37,283 nt of DNA, taken from contig JAJEQY010000029.1 in NCBI GenBank assembly GCA_020687605.1, positions 1-37,283 of the forward strand, read 5' to 3'. Position numbers and translations under genes: made by a program. The first letter of the stretch is position 1. Every line of letters begins with the position of its first letter. Source of the DNA: Intestinimonas aquisgranensis (GTDB taxonomy: Bacteria > Bacillota > Clostridia > Oscillospirales > Oscillospiraceae). Positions 1-7,985 of the stretch are shown here, in pieces. The notes beneath the pieces were generated by a model. The model worked only from the letters and a program-made list of their open reading frames with translations. It searched no databases and was not told the DNA's origin.

Positions 1-51
1 GTGTGCTCTTCCGATGTCCGCCGGAGGCCCATTGACGAAAAGGAGAACGCC

Positions 52-267
52 ATGATCACATTGCAGAAAATGAACGGGGAGCGGTTTCTGCTCAACCACA
101 ACCAGATCGAGTATATCGAGCTTATCCCGGAGAGCAAGATCGTGATGATGAATCATGATTACTATCTTGTGCGAGATACGATAGAGGAGATCATCCAGAA
201 GATCGCGGAGTACAACGCCAAGGTACAGGACATCCACCGGGAAATCTCTGTGACAAACCGGTGCTGA
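52..267 (+). CDS. flbD: FlbD family flagellar protein
   Basis: Small protein of 71 residues that matches the FlbD (SwrD) family in length and pattern: it opens MITLQKMNGERFLLN and continues with a hydrophobic-acidic core. In Bacillus subtilis the homologue raises motor power and is encoded just before the stator or switch genes, as here. I chose the ATG at 52 because AAGGAG lies a few bases upstream; the longer reading frame from position 1 has no visible ribosome binding site. motA follows after 49 bases. The upstream part of the operon is outside the window. Confidence 0.88.
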   Translation: MITLQKMNGERFLLNHNQIEYIELIPESKIVMMNHDYYLVRDTIEEIIQKIAEYNAKVQDIHREISVTNRC

Positions 268-316
268 CGAGAACGGTCGGCGTCAGCACCGGACATAGAT
301 AGAAGGGATCGACGTT

Positions 317-1147
317 ATGAATATCGTGTATTTGATCGGATTGCTTCTGGCAATTTTCTTCACATTATTTGGTATCACTGTGGACCTGACCGCCACGCCA
401 CCCATCGACTTTGAAAAACTGGGCAACTTTGTGGATGTCCCAAGTCTTCTCATTGTGGTGTGCGGCACACTGGCTGTGGTCATCGCGTGCTACCCGAAGC
501 TGGCAAAGTCCTTTCCGGCCCACATGAAAATCATGCTGCGGGCAAAGGCCTTTGATCCGGATATCTATGTGGAGAAGCTGACAGAGCTGGCTCAGATCGC
601 GCGGAAAAACGGTCTGCTGGCACTGGAGGAGAAGGCCAACGAGCAGACAGATCCCTTCTTCAAGCAGGCCATCATGCTCATTGTGGATGCCAACGACCCC
701 GACCGGGTGCGCAGCATTCTGGAAAATGACATCGAGCAGACCTCCGCCCGACACCAGGAAGTGGTGGCCATGTACGAGCGGGGCTCCAACGCGGCACCTG
801 CCTTTGGTATGATCGGTACGCTGATCGGTCTGATCAATATGCTGAAGGGCCTGGACGGCGCGGATATGGACTCTCTGGGGCCTAACATGTCGGTGGCTCT
901 GGTGACTACATTTTACGGTTCCTTCCTTGCCCATGTGATCTTCAACCCCATCGCGGCCAACCTGACCGCCCGGGATGAGGAGGAGGTCCTCTGCCGGCAG
1001 ATCATTGTGGAGGGCATCATGGCCATCCAGTCCGGCGAGAATCCCAAGTTCCTGCGGGAGCGCCTGATGACCTTTATGCGCCAGAAGTCGCGCGATGGCG
1101 GAGAGGGCGGACAGGCCAAGAAAGGGAAAAAGGGCCGGGAGAAGTAA
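317..1147 (+). CDS. motA: Flagellar motor stator protein MotA
   Basis: Proton (or ion) channel subunit of the flagellar stator, in the cytoplasmic membrane. The 276 residues show the MotA layout: two N-terminal membrane segments (about residues 1-22 and 42-60), a cytoplasmic loop with the charged helices that touch FliG, and two closing segments (about 158-178 and 194-215). The segment around APAFGMIGTLIGLINML is the usual MotA third helix. The C-terminus ends in a Gly/Lys-rich tail. The ribosome binding site AGAAGGGA is 7-8 bases before the ATG. motB follows after 30 bases, so the two stator subunits are co-transcribed. Confidence 0.95.
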   Translation: MNIVYLIGLLLAIFFTLFGITVDLTATPPIDFEKLGNFVDVPSLLIVVCGTLAVVIACYPKLAKSFPAHMKIMLRAKAFDPDIYVEKLTELAQIARKNGLLALEEKANEQTDPFFKQAIMLIVDANDPDRVRSILENDIEQTSARHQEVVAMYERGSNAAPAFGMIGTLIGLINMLKGLDGADMDSLGPNMSVALVTTFYGSFLAHVIFNPIAANLTARDEEEVLCRQIIVEGIMAIQSGENPKFLRERLMTFMRQKSRDGGEGGQAKKGKKGREK

Positions 1148-1177
1148 TGGCCCGGCGGCGTCGGGGAGTTGGAGTCA

Positions 1178-1948
1178 ATGAAAAGAAAGAAAAGTGGCGG
1201 CGGCGGTGCCAACTGGATGGACACCTACGGCGACATGGTAACGTTGCTGCTGTGTTTTTTTGTCATGCTGTACTCCATGTCCAGCATGGATAAAGAGAAG
1301 TGGATCGCACTGGTGGAGTCTTTCAACCCGGAAGCGGTGACGGAGTCCCAGCCGGGCGGCCATGAGGTGGGCACCGGATCTGGCATCACCCAGGCCGATG
1401 TGGACCAGACCATGGAAGAGCTCTATGAGACCATGGCCCAGTATGTGTCCCAGTCCGGCCTGAGCGACAAGATCAGCCTGAGCCAGGGGAGCGGATATGT
1501 GTTCATCTCCTTTGACGACACCGTGTTCTTCGATGGTGACAGCTATGTACTCCGGGAGGACGGAAAGGCAGTACTGGATGGGATCGCCCAGCCCATTGCG
1601 GAAGCGGCCGATTCCATCAATGAGATCCGGGTGTTGGGTCACACCGCTCAGGCGTCGCCGAATACGCCCAATGACGTGACCGCAGATCGATTCCTGGCGT
1701 CCAACCGGGCCACGGTGGTCACGATCTATCTCCAGGAGAAGAATATCATCGATCCTGCCCGGCTGATCAGCGTGGGCTATGGACAGTGGCGTCCCGTGTC
1801 CAGCAACGACACCTCAGAGGAGCGTGCCCATAACCGCCGGGTGGAGCTGGTCATCAGCGGCCTGGAGCTGGACGGCAGCGCAGGTGACAGTGTGGAAGAG
1901 TACTATACCATGCGGGAAACGGCGGATGGTCAGAATGCGGCGACATAA
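1178..1948 (+). CDS. motB: Flagellar motor stator protein MotB (OmpA-like)
   Basis: Peptidoglycan-anchored stator subunit. A short Lys/Gly-rich cytoplasmic start is followed by one membrane helix containing YGDMVTLLLCFFVML; Asp19 is the position of the essential ion-binding aspartate of MotB. The C-terminal half (about residues 105-230) is an OmpA-type peptidoglycan-binding domain, with the conserved GHT and a final NRRVEL motif. I use the ATG at 1178 with GGGGAG at 1163-1168; a TTG at 1169 would add three residues. Normally fliL comes next in Clostridia and Bacilli, but here fliM follows directly. Confidence 0.93.
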   Translation: MKRKKSGGGGANWMDTYGDMVTLLLCFFVMLYSMSSMDKEKWIALVESFNPEAVTESQPGGHEVGTGSGITQADVDQTMEELYETMAQYVSQSGLSDKISLSQGSGYVFISFDDTVFFDGDSYVLREDGKAVLDGIAQPIAEAADSINEIRVLGHTAQASPNTPNDVTADRFLASNRATVVTIYLQEKNIIDPARLISVGYGQWRPVSSNDTSEERAHNRRVELVISGLELDGSAGDSVEEYYTMRETADGQNAAT

Positions 1949-2016
1949 ACAAAAGGGGAGCAGAGTGATACCGATGCGTCGGGTCTGTGAGTCGGCTCCG
2001 GATAGGAGGTGCAACC

Positions 2017-3030
2017 ATGGCAGAAGTTCTGTCACAAAGCCAAATTGATGCCCTGTTGGCAGCCGCCCGCAGCGGTGAGATGGATCTGTCGGCCACGGCG
2101 GAAAAAAGTCCGGAGAAAAAATACCGTAAATACGACTTTTACAGCCCGCGGAAATTCACCAAAGACCGGCTGAAAATGCTCAGCGGTATTTTTGAGAATT
2201 ACACCCGGATGATCAATTCTCGAATCAACGGTCTGCTGCACACCACCTGTGAAATCGAGGTGGAGTCGGTAGAGGAGCAGCGGTATTACGAGTTTTCAAA
2301 CGCTCTTTCTGAGGGTGACGTACTTACGCTTGCCGGGATCGATGTGGAGGGAAAACCCCAGACCGAGGAAACGCCGGTCCTTTTCCACTTCACCACCACG
2401 CTCATGCTGAGCATGATGGACCGCCTCATGGGCGGCGACGGCGACCTGGGCACCAAGATCTCCAGTAATTACAGCTTTACGAATCTGGAACTCAAGCTCT
2501 ATGAGAGCATTGTGAAGGACCTGATCCAGACCTTGGGAGGCAGCTGGGAAAATTATATTGACCTGGAGTTCCGCTTTCGGAGGGTAGAGACCAACCCCAC
2601 GCTGGTGCAGCTCATCGGCGTGGACGAGACGGTGGTCATCGTAGGCATCAACATTAATTTTCCAAATGCTTCCGGCCGCATGAGCATCTGTCTCCCAGGA
2701 ATGATGCTGACAAATATCTTTGCCCGGATCGCCGCGGCCAACCAGGCCGGGCGGGGCAGCGGGGAGGACAATTCCCAGGAGATCCTGGACATCCTGAAGG
2801 ACTCCGAATTGGAGCTCACCGCGGAGCTGGGACGGACAACCCTCCAGCTCCAGGATATTTATTATCTCCATGTGGGCGATGTCATTGACCTGGGACACCC
2901 AGCCACCGATCCCGTCCAACTGTATATCGGCGGGCGCCCGTGGTTCAGCGGTAAAATGGGAACACAGAACAACGCTATGGCGGTCAAGATCGTAGAGACC
3001 TATGACGACCAGGGAAGAAGGGAAAAGTGA
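2017..3030 (+). CDS. fliM: Flagellar motor switch protein FliM
   Basis: C-ring protein that receives phosphorylated CheY and sets rotation direction. The N-terminus carries LSQSQIDALL (residues 5-14), the CheY-P docking peptide of FliM (usual form LSQxEIDALL, here Gln for Glu). The middle domain is CheC-like and the C-terminus is a SpoA/FliN-like domain (about residues 255-330). The length of 337 residues is normal. The ATG at 2017 is fixed by TAGGAGGT at 2003-2010; the frame is open 10 codons further upstream but without a site. The stop codon overlaps the start of fliY (GTGA), which suggests translational coupling. Confidence 0.95.
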   Translation: MAEVLSQSQIDALLAAARSGEMDLSATAEKSPEKKYRKYDFYSPRKFTKDRLKMLSGIFENYTRMINSRINGLLHTTCEIEVESVEEQRYYEFSNALSEGDVLTLAGIDVEGKPQTEETPVLFHFTTTLMLSMMDRLMGGDGDLGTKISSNYSFTNLELKLYESIVKDLIQTLGGSWENYIDLEFRFRRVETNPTLVQLIGVDETVVIVGININFPNASGRMSICLPGMMLTNIFARIAAANQAGRGSGEDNSQEILDILKDSELELTAELGRTTLQLQDIYYLHVGDVIDLGHPATDPVQLYIGGRPWFSGKMGTQNNAMAVKIVETYDDQGRREK

Positions 3031-4358
3031 GGACGATGGAGCAGAAGATTTTTAACGCCATGGAGCTGGACGCCATCGGCGAAATTATGAATATCAGCTT
3101 GGGGTCCTCGGCTACCGCGGTCTCAAACCTGCTGGACCACCGGGTGGATATCACCACGCCGTCGGTCTCCGTGGTACCGGTGGAGGAGTTCAGCCTGGGC
3201 GATCTGGAGCCCGCCATCGCGGTGGAGATCAAATATGTGTCCGGACTGGAGGGCAGCAACATCATGCTGCTCAAGCGCAGCGATGTGAAGGTGATCGTGG
3301 ACATCCTCATGGGCTCTGAAATGCCCGAGGAGGAGTTTGAGCTCAACGACCTGACCATCAGCGCCGTGTGTGAGGTCATGAACCAGATGATGGGTGCGGC
3401 CTCCACAGCCCTGTCTGATTTCCTGGGCCGGCCGGTCAATATTTCCACCCCGCAGTCCTATACCCTGGATGATCTCCAGAGCTTCAAGTCGGAGCATTTC
3501 CACAACGACCAGGGCCTCCTGGTGGTGGTCCGGTTCATGCTGAAGATCGAGAACATCCTCAACAGTGAATTTGTCAACGTCATGTCGGTGGACCTTGCCC
3601 GGGAGCTGCTGCTCGGTTTCGGTATGGATGTGGGGGCACTGGATGACACCGGAGCGCAGGCCCATAGCCAGCCCGCCCAGGAAGCATCCGCCCCGGCGGC
3701 GGAGCCGGCGCCCGCGGCCGAAGGCGGCGGCGGGAAGCTGAGTCAGGAGGAGATCGAGCGGCTCATGGGTGGTATGGCGCAGCCGTCCCAGCCCGCACCG
3801 GCGCCTGCGGCCGAAAGCGGCGGCGGGAAGCTGAGCCAGGAGGAGATCGAACGGCTCATGGGCGGAATGACGCAGCCGTCTCAGCCCGCGCCGGAGCCCG
3901 TGCCCCAGGCACAGCCCACGGCGGCACAGCCTCAGTACGCGCCGCCTCAGCCGCAGTATGCACCCGTACAGCCCCAGTACATCCAGGCGCCTGTTATGCA
4001 GCAGACCTATCAGCCGGAGCCGAAGGTCATCAATACCCGCCCGCTGGAGCTGCCTACGCTGGATGTGGCCAAGGAGATCGGCGAGGAGCAGGCCCAGAAC
4101 CTGGAGCTCATTATGTCGGTGCCTCTGGAGGTATCGGTGGAGATCGGGCGGACCCGCCGGAAGGTGGAGGACATCCTCACATTTTCCAAGGGCTCCCTGG
4201 TGGTGCTGGACAAACTGGCCGGCGACCAGGTGGATTTGTTCGTCAACGGGCTGTGTGTGGCCCGGGGCGACGTGGTGGTCGTGGACGACAACTTCGGCGT
4301 CCGCATTACAGAAGTGCTCAAGCAGCCCAAGCTGTTGGATATGGCGAAAAAGAACTGA
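3027..4358 (+). CDS. fliY: Flagellar motor switch phosphatase FliY (CheC-FliN fusion)
   Basis: Switch-complex protein that dephosphorylates CheY-P. Residues 1-205 form a CheC/CheX-type phosphatase domain with both active-site motifs intact: DAIGEIMN (about 15-22) and SAVCEVMN (about 112-119). A long Pro/Ala/Gln-rich linker (about 206-340) follows, then a FliN/SpoA domain (about 345-440). B. subtilis FliY has an N-terminal CheY-binding peptide before the CheC domain; that is absent here, and two copies of LSQEEIERLMGG sit in the linker instead (separate entry). The start may be GTG 3027, overlapping the fliM stop, or ATG 3036; the upstream AAGGG suits GTG better. Confidence 0.92.
   Translation: MRTMEQKIFNAMELDAIGEIMNISLGSSATAVSNLLDHRVDITTPSVSVVPVEEFSLGDLEPAIAVEIKYVSGLEGSNIMLLKRSDVKVIVDILMGSEMPEEEFELNDLTISAVCEVMNQMMGAASTALSDFLGRPVNISTPQSYTLDDLQSFKSEHFHNDQGLLVVVRFMLKIENILNSEFVNVMSVDLARELLLGFGMDVGALDDTGAQAHSQPAQEASAPAAEPAPAAEGGGGKLSQEEIERLMGGMAQPSQPAPAPAAESGGGKLSQEEIERLMGGMTQPSQPAPEPVPQAQPTAAQPQYAPPQPQYAPVQPQYIQAPVMQQTYQPEPKVINTRPLELPTLDVAKEIGEEQAQNLELIMSVPLEVSVEIGRTRRKVEDILTFSKGSLVVLDKLAGDQVDLFVNGLCVARGDVVVVDDNFGVRITEVLKQPKLLDMAKKN
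3720..3905 (+). repeat. Tandem 93-bp repeat in fliY encoding two CheY-docking-like peptides
   Basis: Two head-to-tail copies of a 31-codon unit, 3720-3812 and 3813-3905. Each encodes a Gly-rich spacer, KLSQEEIERLMGGM and a Pro/Ala/Gln spacer. The core resembles the N-terminal CheY-P docking peptide of FliM and FliY. Copies differ at only a few codons, which suggests a recent duplication or strong constraint. Confidence 0.85.
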
Positions 4359-4399
4359 CCCATCGGAAACGAAATCAGTATAGAAAAGGATGAGTAGAA

Positions 4400-4765
4400 A
4401 TGGCCAAGATTTTGATCGTTGACGACGCTGCCTTTATGCGTAAGGTGATCCGCGACACCCTGACCAAAAACGGATATTCTGATCTCTACGAGGCGGTAGA
4501 CGGTAAGGACGCTGTGGAGAAGTACTTTGAAATCAAACCCGATCTGGTCCTCATGGACATTACTATGCCCAACATGGACGGTCTGGAGGCTCTGAAGGCC
4601 ATCCGCGCCAAAGACGGAAACGCCAATGTGGTCATGTGCTCCGCCATGGGCCAGGAGGCCATGGTGGTGGAGGCCGTTCAGGCCGGCATCAAGGACTTTA
4701 TCGTCAAGCCCTTCAAAGAGGACCGGCTGATGAAGACGGTCAACTCCATCCTGGGCAACGGCTGA
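4400..4765 (+). CDS. cheY: Chemotaxis response regulator CheY
   Basis: Single receiver domain of 121 residues. The acidic pair Asp8/Asp9, the phosphoacceptor Asp53 in LMDITMPNMDG, Ser81 and Lys103 (in VKPF) are all present, so it should be phosphorylated by CheA and bind FliM/FliY. It sits between the switch genes and fliO, the standard place in Bacilli and Clostridia. The ribosome binding site AAAAGGA (4384-4390) is 9 bases before the ATG. No output domain follows. Confidence 0.95.
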   Translation: MAKILIVDDAAFMRKVIRDTLTKNGYSDLYEAVDGKDAVEKYFEIKPDLVLMDITMPNMDGLEALKAIRAKDGNANVVMCSAMGQEAMVVEAVQAGIKDFIVKPFKEDRLMKTVNSILGNG

Positions 4766-4770
4766 GACCC

Positions 4771-5151
4771 ATGTGGGAGGAGATCGCGGGCCTTGTGTGG
4801 ACCATCCTGCTCATTGTGGTGGTGCTGGTGCTGGCCTACGCGTTCACCCGTTTCGTGGCCGGTCGGGCCGCGGGCAGTACCGGCCTCCGTTACCGGGGGC
4901 GGCGGCTCACTGTGCTGGAGCAGGTGAATGTTGGAAAGGAACAGAAGCTGCTGCTGGTGCGGATGGGGGAGAAGTACTATTTTCTCGGAGCCGCCCCGGG
5001 CGGGATCTCCTGCCTGGAGCAGGTGAGCCCCGAGGAGGTAGAGCGGTGGAAAGAGGAAGCGGAGAGCGGGCAGGACACGCCGCCCACCATTCGGTTCCAG
5101 GACGCCCTGCGGGAAGTCGTGGAGCGCCGGAGAGACAGGGGAGGTTCCTGA
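4771..5151 (+). CDS. fliO: Flagellar biosynthetic protein FliO
   Basis: Small bitopic membrane protein that helps assemble the FliP ring of the flagellar export gate. The 126 residues begin with a membrane helix (about 5-25, rich in Leu/Val) and continue with a basic segment and a small beta-rich domain (RRLTVLEQVNVGKEQKLLLV), typical of FliO/FliZ proteins. A longer open frame runs back into cheY, but the ATG at 4771, 5 bases after the cheY stop, gives the family start. There is no clear Shine-Dalgarno site, so coupling to cheY translation is likely. The C-terminus is charged. Confidence 0.88.
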   Translation: MWEEIAGLVWTILLIVVVLVLAYAFTRFVAGRAAGSTGLRYRGRRLTVLEQVNVGKEQKLLLVRMGEKYYFLGAAPGGISCLEQVSPEEVERWKEEAESGQDTPPTIRFQDALREVVERRRDRGGS

Positions 5152-5154
5152 GCA

Positions 5155-5814
5155 GTGGACGCGTTGATCAATGTAAACGGCGATCAGGTACAGACCCTGG
5201 AGATCCTGTTCCTCACCACCCTCATCACCCTGCTGCCCTCCATCGTGGTGATGATGACCTCTTTTACCCGGTACATCATCTCCTTTTCCTTCCTGCGCTC
5301 GGCCATGGGACTGCAGCAGAACCCGCCGAACATGGTCCTCATCGGCATGGCGCTCTTTCTGACGCTCTTTACCATGTCGCCGGTGGTGGACACCATCCGG
5401 ACCGAGGCCTATGAACCCTATGTGGCCGAGCAGATCACCCAGGAGGAGTTTCTGACCCGGGCGGAGGCCCCCCTAAAGGACTTCATGGCCCGCCAGGTGG
5501 AGACCAGCTCCCTGAAGCTCTTCTGTGACCTCTCCCACACCGATGTACCGGAGGGGGAGGAGGCCAAGGATCTGCCTCTGCGCATCCTGGTGCCAGCCTT
5601 CATGACCAGCGAGCTCAAGCGGGCATTCATGATCGGGTTTTACCTCTACATCCCCTTTGTACTGATCGATGTGGTGGTGGCATCCACCCTCATGTCCATG
5701 GGCATGATCATGCTGCCGCCCTCCATGATCTCCATGCCGTTCAAGCTGCTGCTGTTCATCGCCCTGGACGGGTGGGAGCTGCTCTTTTCCACCCTGATAC
5801 AGGGGTTCCGATGA
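5155..5814 (+). CDS. fliP: Flagellar export gate protein FliP
   Basis: Core subunit of the type III export gate. The protein has 219 residues and shows the FliP signatures TSFTRYIISFSFLRSAMG, QQNPPNMVL and, near the C-terminus, MSMGMIMLPPSMISMPFKL. Four membrane segments are visible. The N-terminus is short and lacks the cleaved signal of the enterobacterial protein. The start is GTG 5155, with GGGGAGG at 5138-5144 ten bases upstream. It follows fliO by 3 bases and precedes fliQ by 14. Confidence 0.95.
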   Translation: MDALINVNGDQVQTLEILFLTTLITLLPSIVVMMTSFTRYIISFSFLRSAMGLQQNPPNMVLIGMALFLTLFTMSPVVDTIRTEAYEPYVAEQITQEEFLTRAEAPLKDFMARQVETSSLKLFCDLSHTDVPEGEEAKDLPLRILVPAFMTSELKRAFMIGFYLYIPFVLIDVVVASTLMSMGMIMLPPSMISMPFKLLLFIALDGWELLFSTLIQGFR

Positions 5815-5828
5815 GGAGGTAAGACAAG

Positions 5829-6074
5829 ATGGAAGTCGCAGATGTGCTGCGTGAGGGTGTGGGTGTGGCCCTGAAGATCGGCGCTCCCCTGCTGCTGCTG
5901 AGCATGGTGGTAGGTATTTTGGTGGCCATCTTTCAGGCAGTTACCCAGATCCACGAGCAGTCCCTCTCCTTCATCCTAAAGCTCATCGTGGTGGTGCTCA
6001 TCCTCCTGGTAGGCGGCGGCTGGATGCTGGAGACCCTGTTGGATTACACCCGATACCTCTTTACTCTGATGTGA
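5829..6074 (+). CDS. fliQ: Flagellar export gate protein FliQ
   Basis: Very hydrophobic 81-residue protein with two membrane helices (about 15-38 and 50-72) joined by the conserved AVTQIHEQSLSF loop of FliQ. It wraps the FliP/FliR core of the export gate. AGGAGGT at 5814-5820 gives a strong ribosome binding site 8 bases before the ATG. fliR starts 10 bases downstream. Confidence 0.95.
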   Translation: MEVADVLREGVGVALKIGAPLLLLSMVVGILVAIFQAVTQIHEQSLSFILKLIVVVLILLVGGGWMLETLLDYTRYLFTLM

Positions 6075-6084
6075 AGGCGACGAC

Positions 6085-6858
6085 ATGATCGATTGGGCGC
6101 AGCTATATCTCTTTGAACTCATCGCCATGCGCATGACGGGCTTCGTTATGTTCAACCCCATTTGGGGACGCAACGGCGTGCCGGGTTTGGTGAAGGCAGG
6201 CTTTATCCTGGTCCTGTCGGTGGCCACTTACAGTGCGGGAGGCGCTGCCGCGCCAGAGCTCCCGGCCAATCTCATCGCCTTTGCCGTCCCCGTGCTGCTG
6301 GAGCTGGGGGTTGGCTTTACCCTGAGCTTTGTGATCCGACTGTTCCTCTCCATCGTGCAGATGGGCGGCGAGATCATCGACACGCAGATGGGTATGACCA
6401 TGGCGCAGATCTACGATGCCAGCACCCAGTCCAACCTGACGGTGACCGGCTCCCTCCTCAATATCCTGCTGATCCTGGATTTCTTCGCGGAGAACGGGCA
6501 CTACACCCTGCTGCGGGTCCTGGTCACTTCGGGAGAGGTCCTGCCCTATGGCACAGCCTCCTTTGGACAGTCGGTGGCCTCCCTGGTGGCGGAGCTTTTC
6601 CTTACCTGTATGGTGCTGGCTGTAAAACTGGCGCTGCCCATTCTGGCGGCGGAGCTGCTGGGCGAGATCGGCATGGGCATCCTGATGAAGGCCATTCCCC
6701 AGATCAATGCCTTCGTCATCAACATGGAGCTGAAGGTCATCATCGGACTGGGGCTCTTCTTCCTCTTCCTGACCCCCATCAATGAATTTCTGCTGAGCGC
6801 GGAGGTCCAGATGCTCTCTTCCCTGGGGCAGGTTCTGGAGACCATCGGAGGCGGATAA
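6085..6858 (+). CDS. fliR: Flagellar export gate protein FliR
   Basis: Third core subunit of the export gate, 257 residues with several membrane segments. The family pattern is clear: an N-terminal MTGFVMFNPIWGRNGVP, a central GGEIIDTQMGMTMAQIYD and a C-terminal PQINAFVINMELK. It lies in the invariant fliP-fliQ-fliR-flhB order. AAGG overlapping the fliQ stop is the likely ribosome binding site. Confidence 0.95.
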   Translation: MIDWAQLYLFELIAMRMTGFVMFNPIWGRNGVPGLVKAGFILVLSVATYSAGGAAAPELPANLIAFAVPVLLELGVGFTLSFVIRLFLSIVQMGGEIIDTQMGMTMAQIYDASTQSNLTVTGSLLNILLILDFFAENGHYTLLRVLVTSGEVLPYGTASFGQSVASLVAELFLTCMVLAVKLALPILAAELLGEIGMGILMKAIPQINAFVINMELKVIIGLGLFFLFLTPINEFLLSAEVQMLSSLGQVLETIGGG

Positions 6859-6893
6859 TACCCGCCGGCTGGCCGAAATAGGGGGTGGGAACC

Positions 6894-7958
6894 ATGGCCG
6901 ACAGCTCAAAAACCGAAAAAGCAACCCCCAAAAAGCGGCGTGACGAACGGAAGAAGGGCAACATCTTCTTCAGCAACGACGCCGTATCGGTGGCGGTGCT
7001 GCTGGCCAGCTTCGCGGTGATCCGGGTGTTGGGCCCCGGGGCGGTGGAGCAGATGGAGGCCTTCCTCCGCTACTGCATGGGCCTGGCTGCCAACGTGGAC
7101 TCCCAAAGCCTGACAGGTTCGCTGAATGGTCTGCTGATGCAGTTTCTCCTCACCTTCGTGAAGACTGCCGGACCTATTTTGGCGGTGGCCGTGGTGGCGG
7201 GCATTGCGGTGACCCTGTTCCAGACCAAAATGCTCATTTCAGGAGAGTCCCTGAAGCCCAAATGGGAGCGGCTCAACCCCATCCAGGGCATCCGGCGGCT
7301 CTTCTCCCTGCGCAGCGTCATTGAAGCCCTGAAGGGCATTTTGAAGATCGGTGTGCTCCTCCTCCTCATGTACCAGTTCATTGGCGGTGTGGTGGACCTT
7401 TTTACGAAATACTTTTACACCGATCTCACCAGTGCCGCCGCTCACATTTTCTCCACTGCCTTTCAGATGGCCATGGAGATCATGGTCGCTTACATCGTAC
7501 TGGCAGGCGCCGACATCTTCTACCAGTGGTGGGATTACGAGCGGCAGATCCGCATGTCCAAGCAGGAGATCAAAGAGGAATTCAAGCAGATGGAGGGCGA
7601 TCCCCAGATCAAGGGCAAGATCAAGGAGGCCCAGCGGAAGATGGCCCAGTCCCGGATGATGCAGCAGGTACCTAAGGCCGATGTGGTCATCCGAAACCCC
7701 ACCCACTTCGCGGTGGCCCTCCGCTACCGACCGGACCAGGACGCGGCCCCTGTGGTTCTGGCCAAGGGGCAGGACGAGTTGGCCCTGCGCATCGTGCGCA
7801 AGGCCGAGGAGAACCATGTGGCGGTGGTGGAGAACGTTCCGCTGGCCCGTGCCCTTTATGCGACGACGGAGCTCAACCGGCCCATCCCTCCGGAGCTCTA
7901 CAACGCGGTGGCGGAGGTGCTGGTGTACCTCTACCGGATGGACGGCAAGTTAAAATAA
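6894..7958 (+). CDS. flhB: Flagellar export switch protein FlhB
   Basis: Substrate-specificity switch of the flagellar export apparatus. The N-terminus SSKTEKATPKKRRDERKKGN is the family hallmark; four membrane segments follow, then the cytoplasmic autocleavage domain with the NPTH motif encoded at 7695-7706. Self-cleavage between Asn and Pro switches export from rod/hook to filament subunits. Of 354 residues, none of the key positions looks damaged. I use ATG 6894; GTG 6885 in the same frame overlaps the purine-rich stretch that probably serves as ribosome binding site. Confidence 0.95.
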   Translation: MADSSKTEKATPKKRRDERKKGNIFFSNDAVSVAVLLASFAVIRVLGPGAVEQMEAFLRYCMGLAANVDSQSLTGSLNGLLMQFLLTFVKTAGPILAVAVVAGIAVTLFQTKMLISGESLKPKWERLNPIQGIRRLFSLRSVIEALKGILKIGVLLLLMYQFIGGVVDLFTKYFYTDLTSAAAHIFSTAFQMAMEIMVAYIVLAGADIFYQWWDYERQIRMSKQEIKEEFKQMEGDPQIKGKIKEAQRKMAQSRMMQQVPKADVVIRNPTHFAVALRYRPDQDAAPVVLAKGQDELALRIVRKAEENHVAVVENVPLARALYATTELNRPIPPELYNAVAEVLVYLYRMDGKLK

Positions 7959-7985
7959 AACGAGAAGGCAGGAACCTGGAAGACG

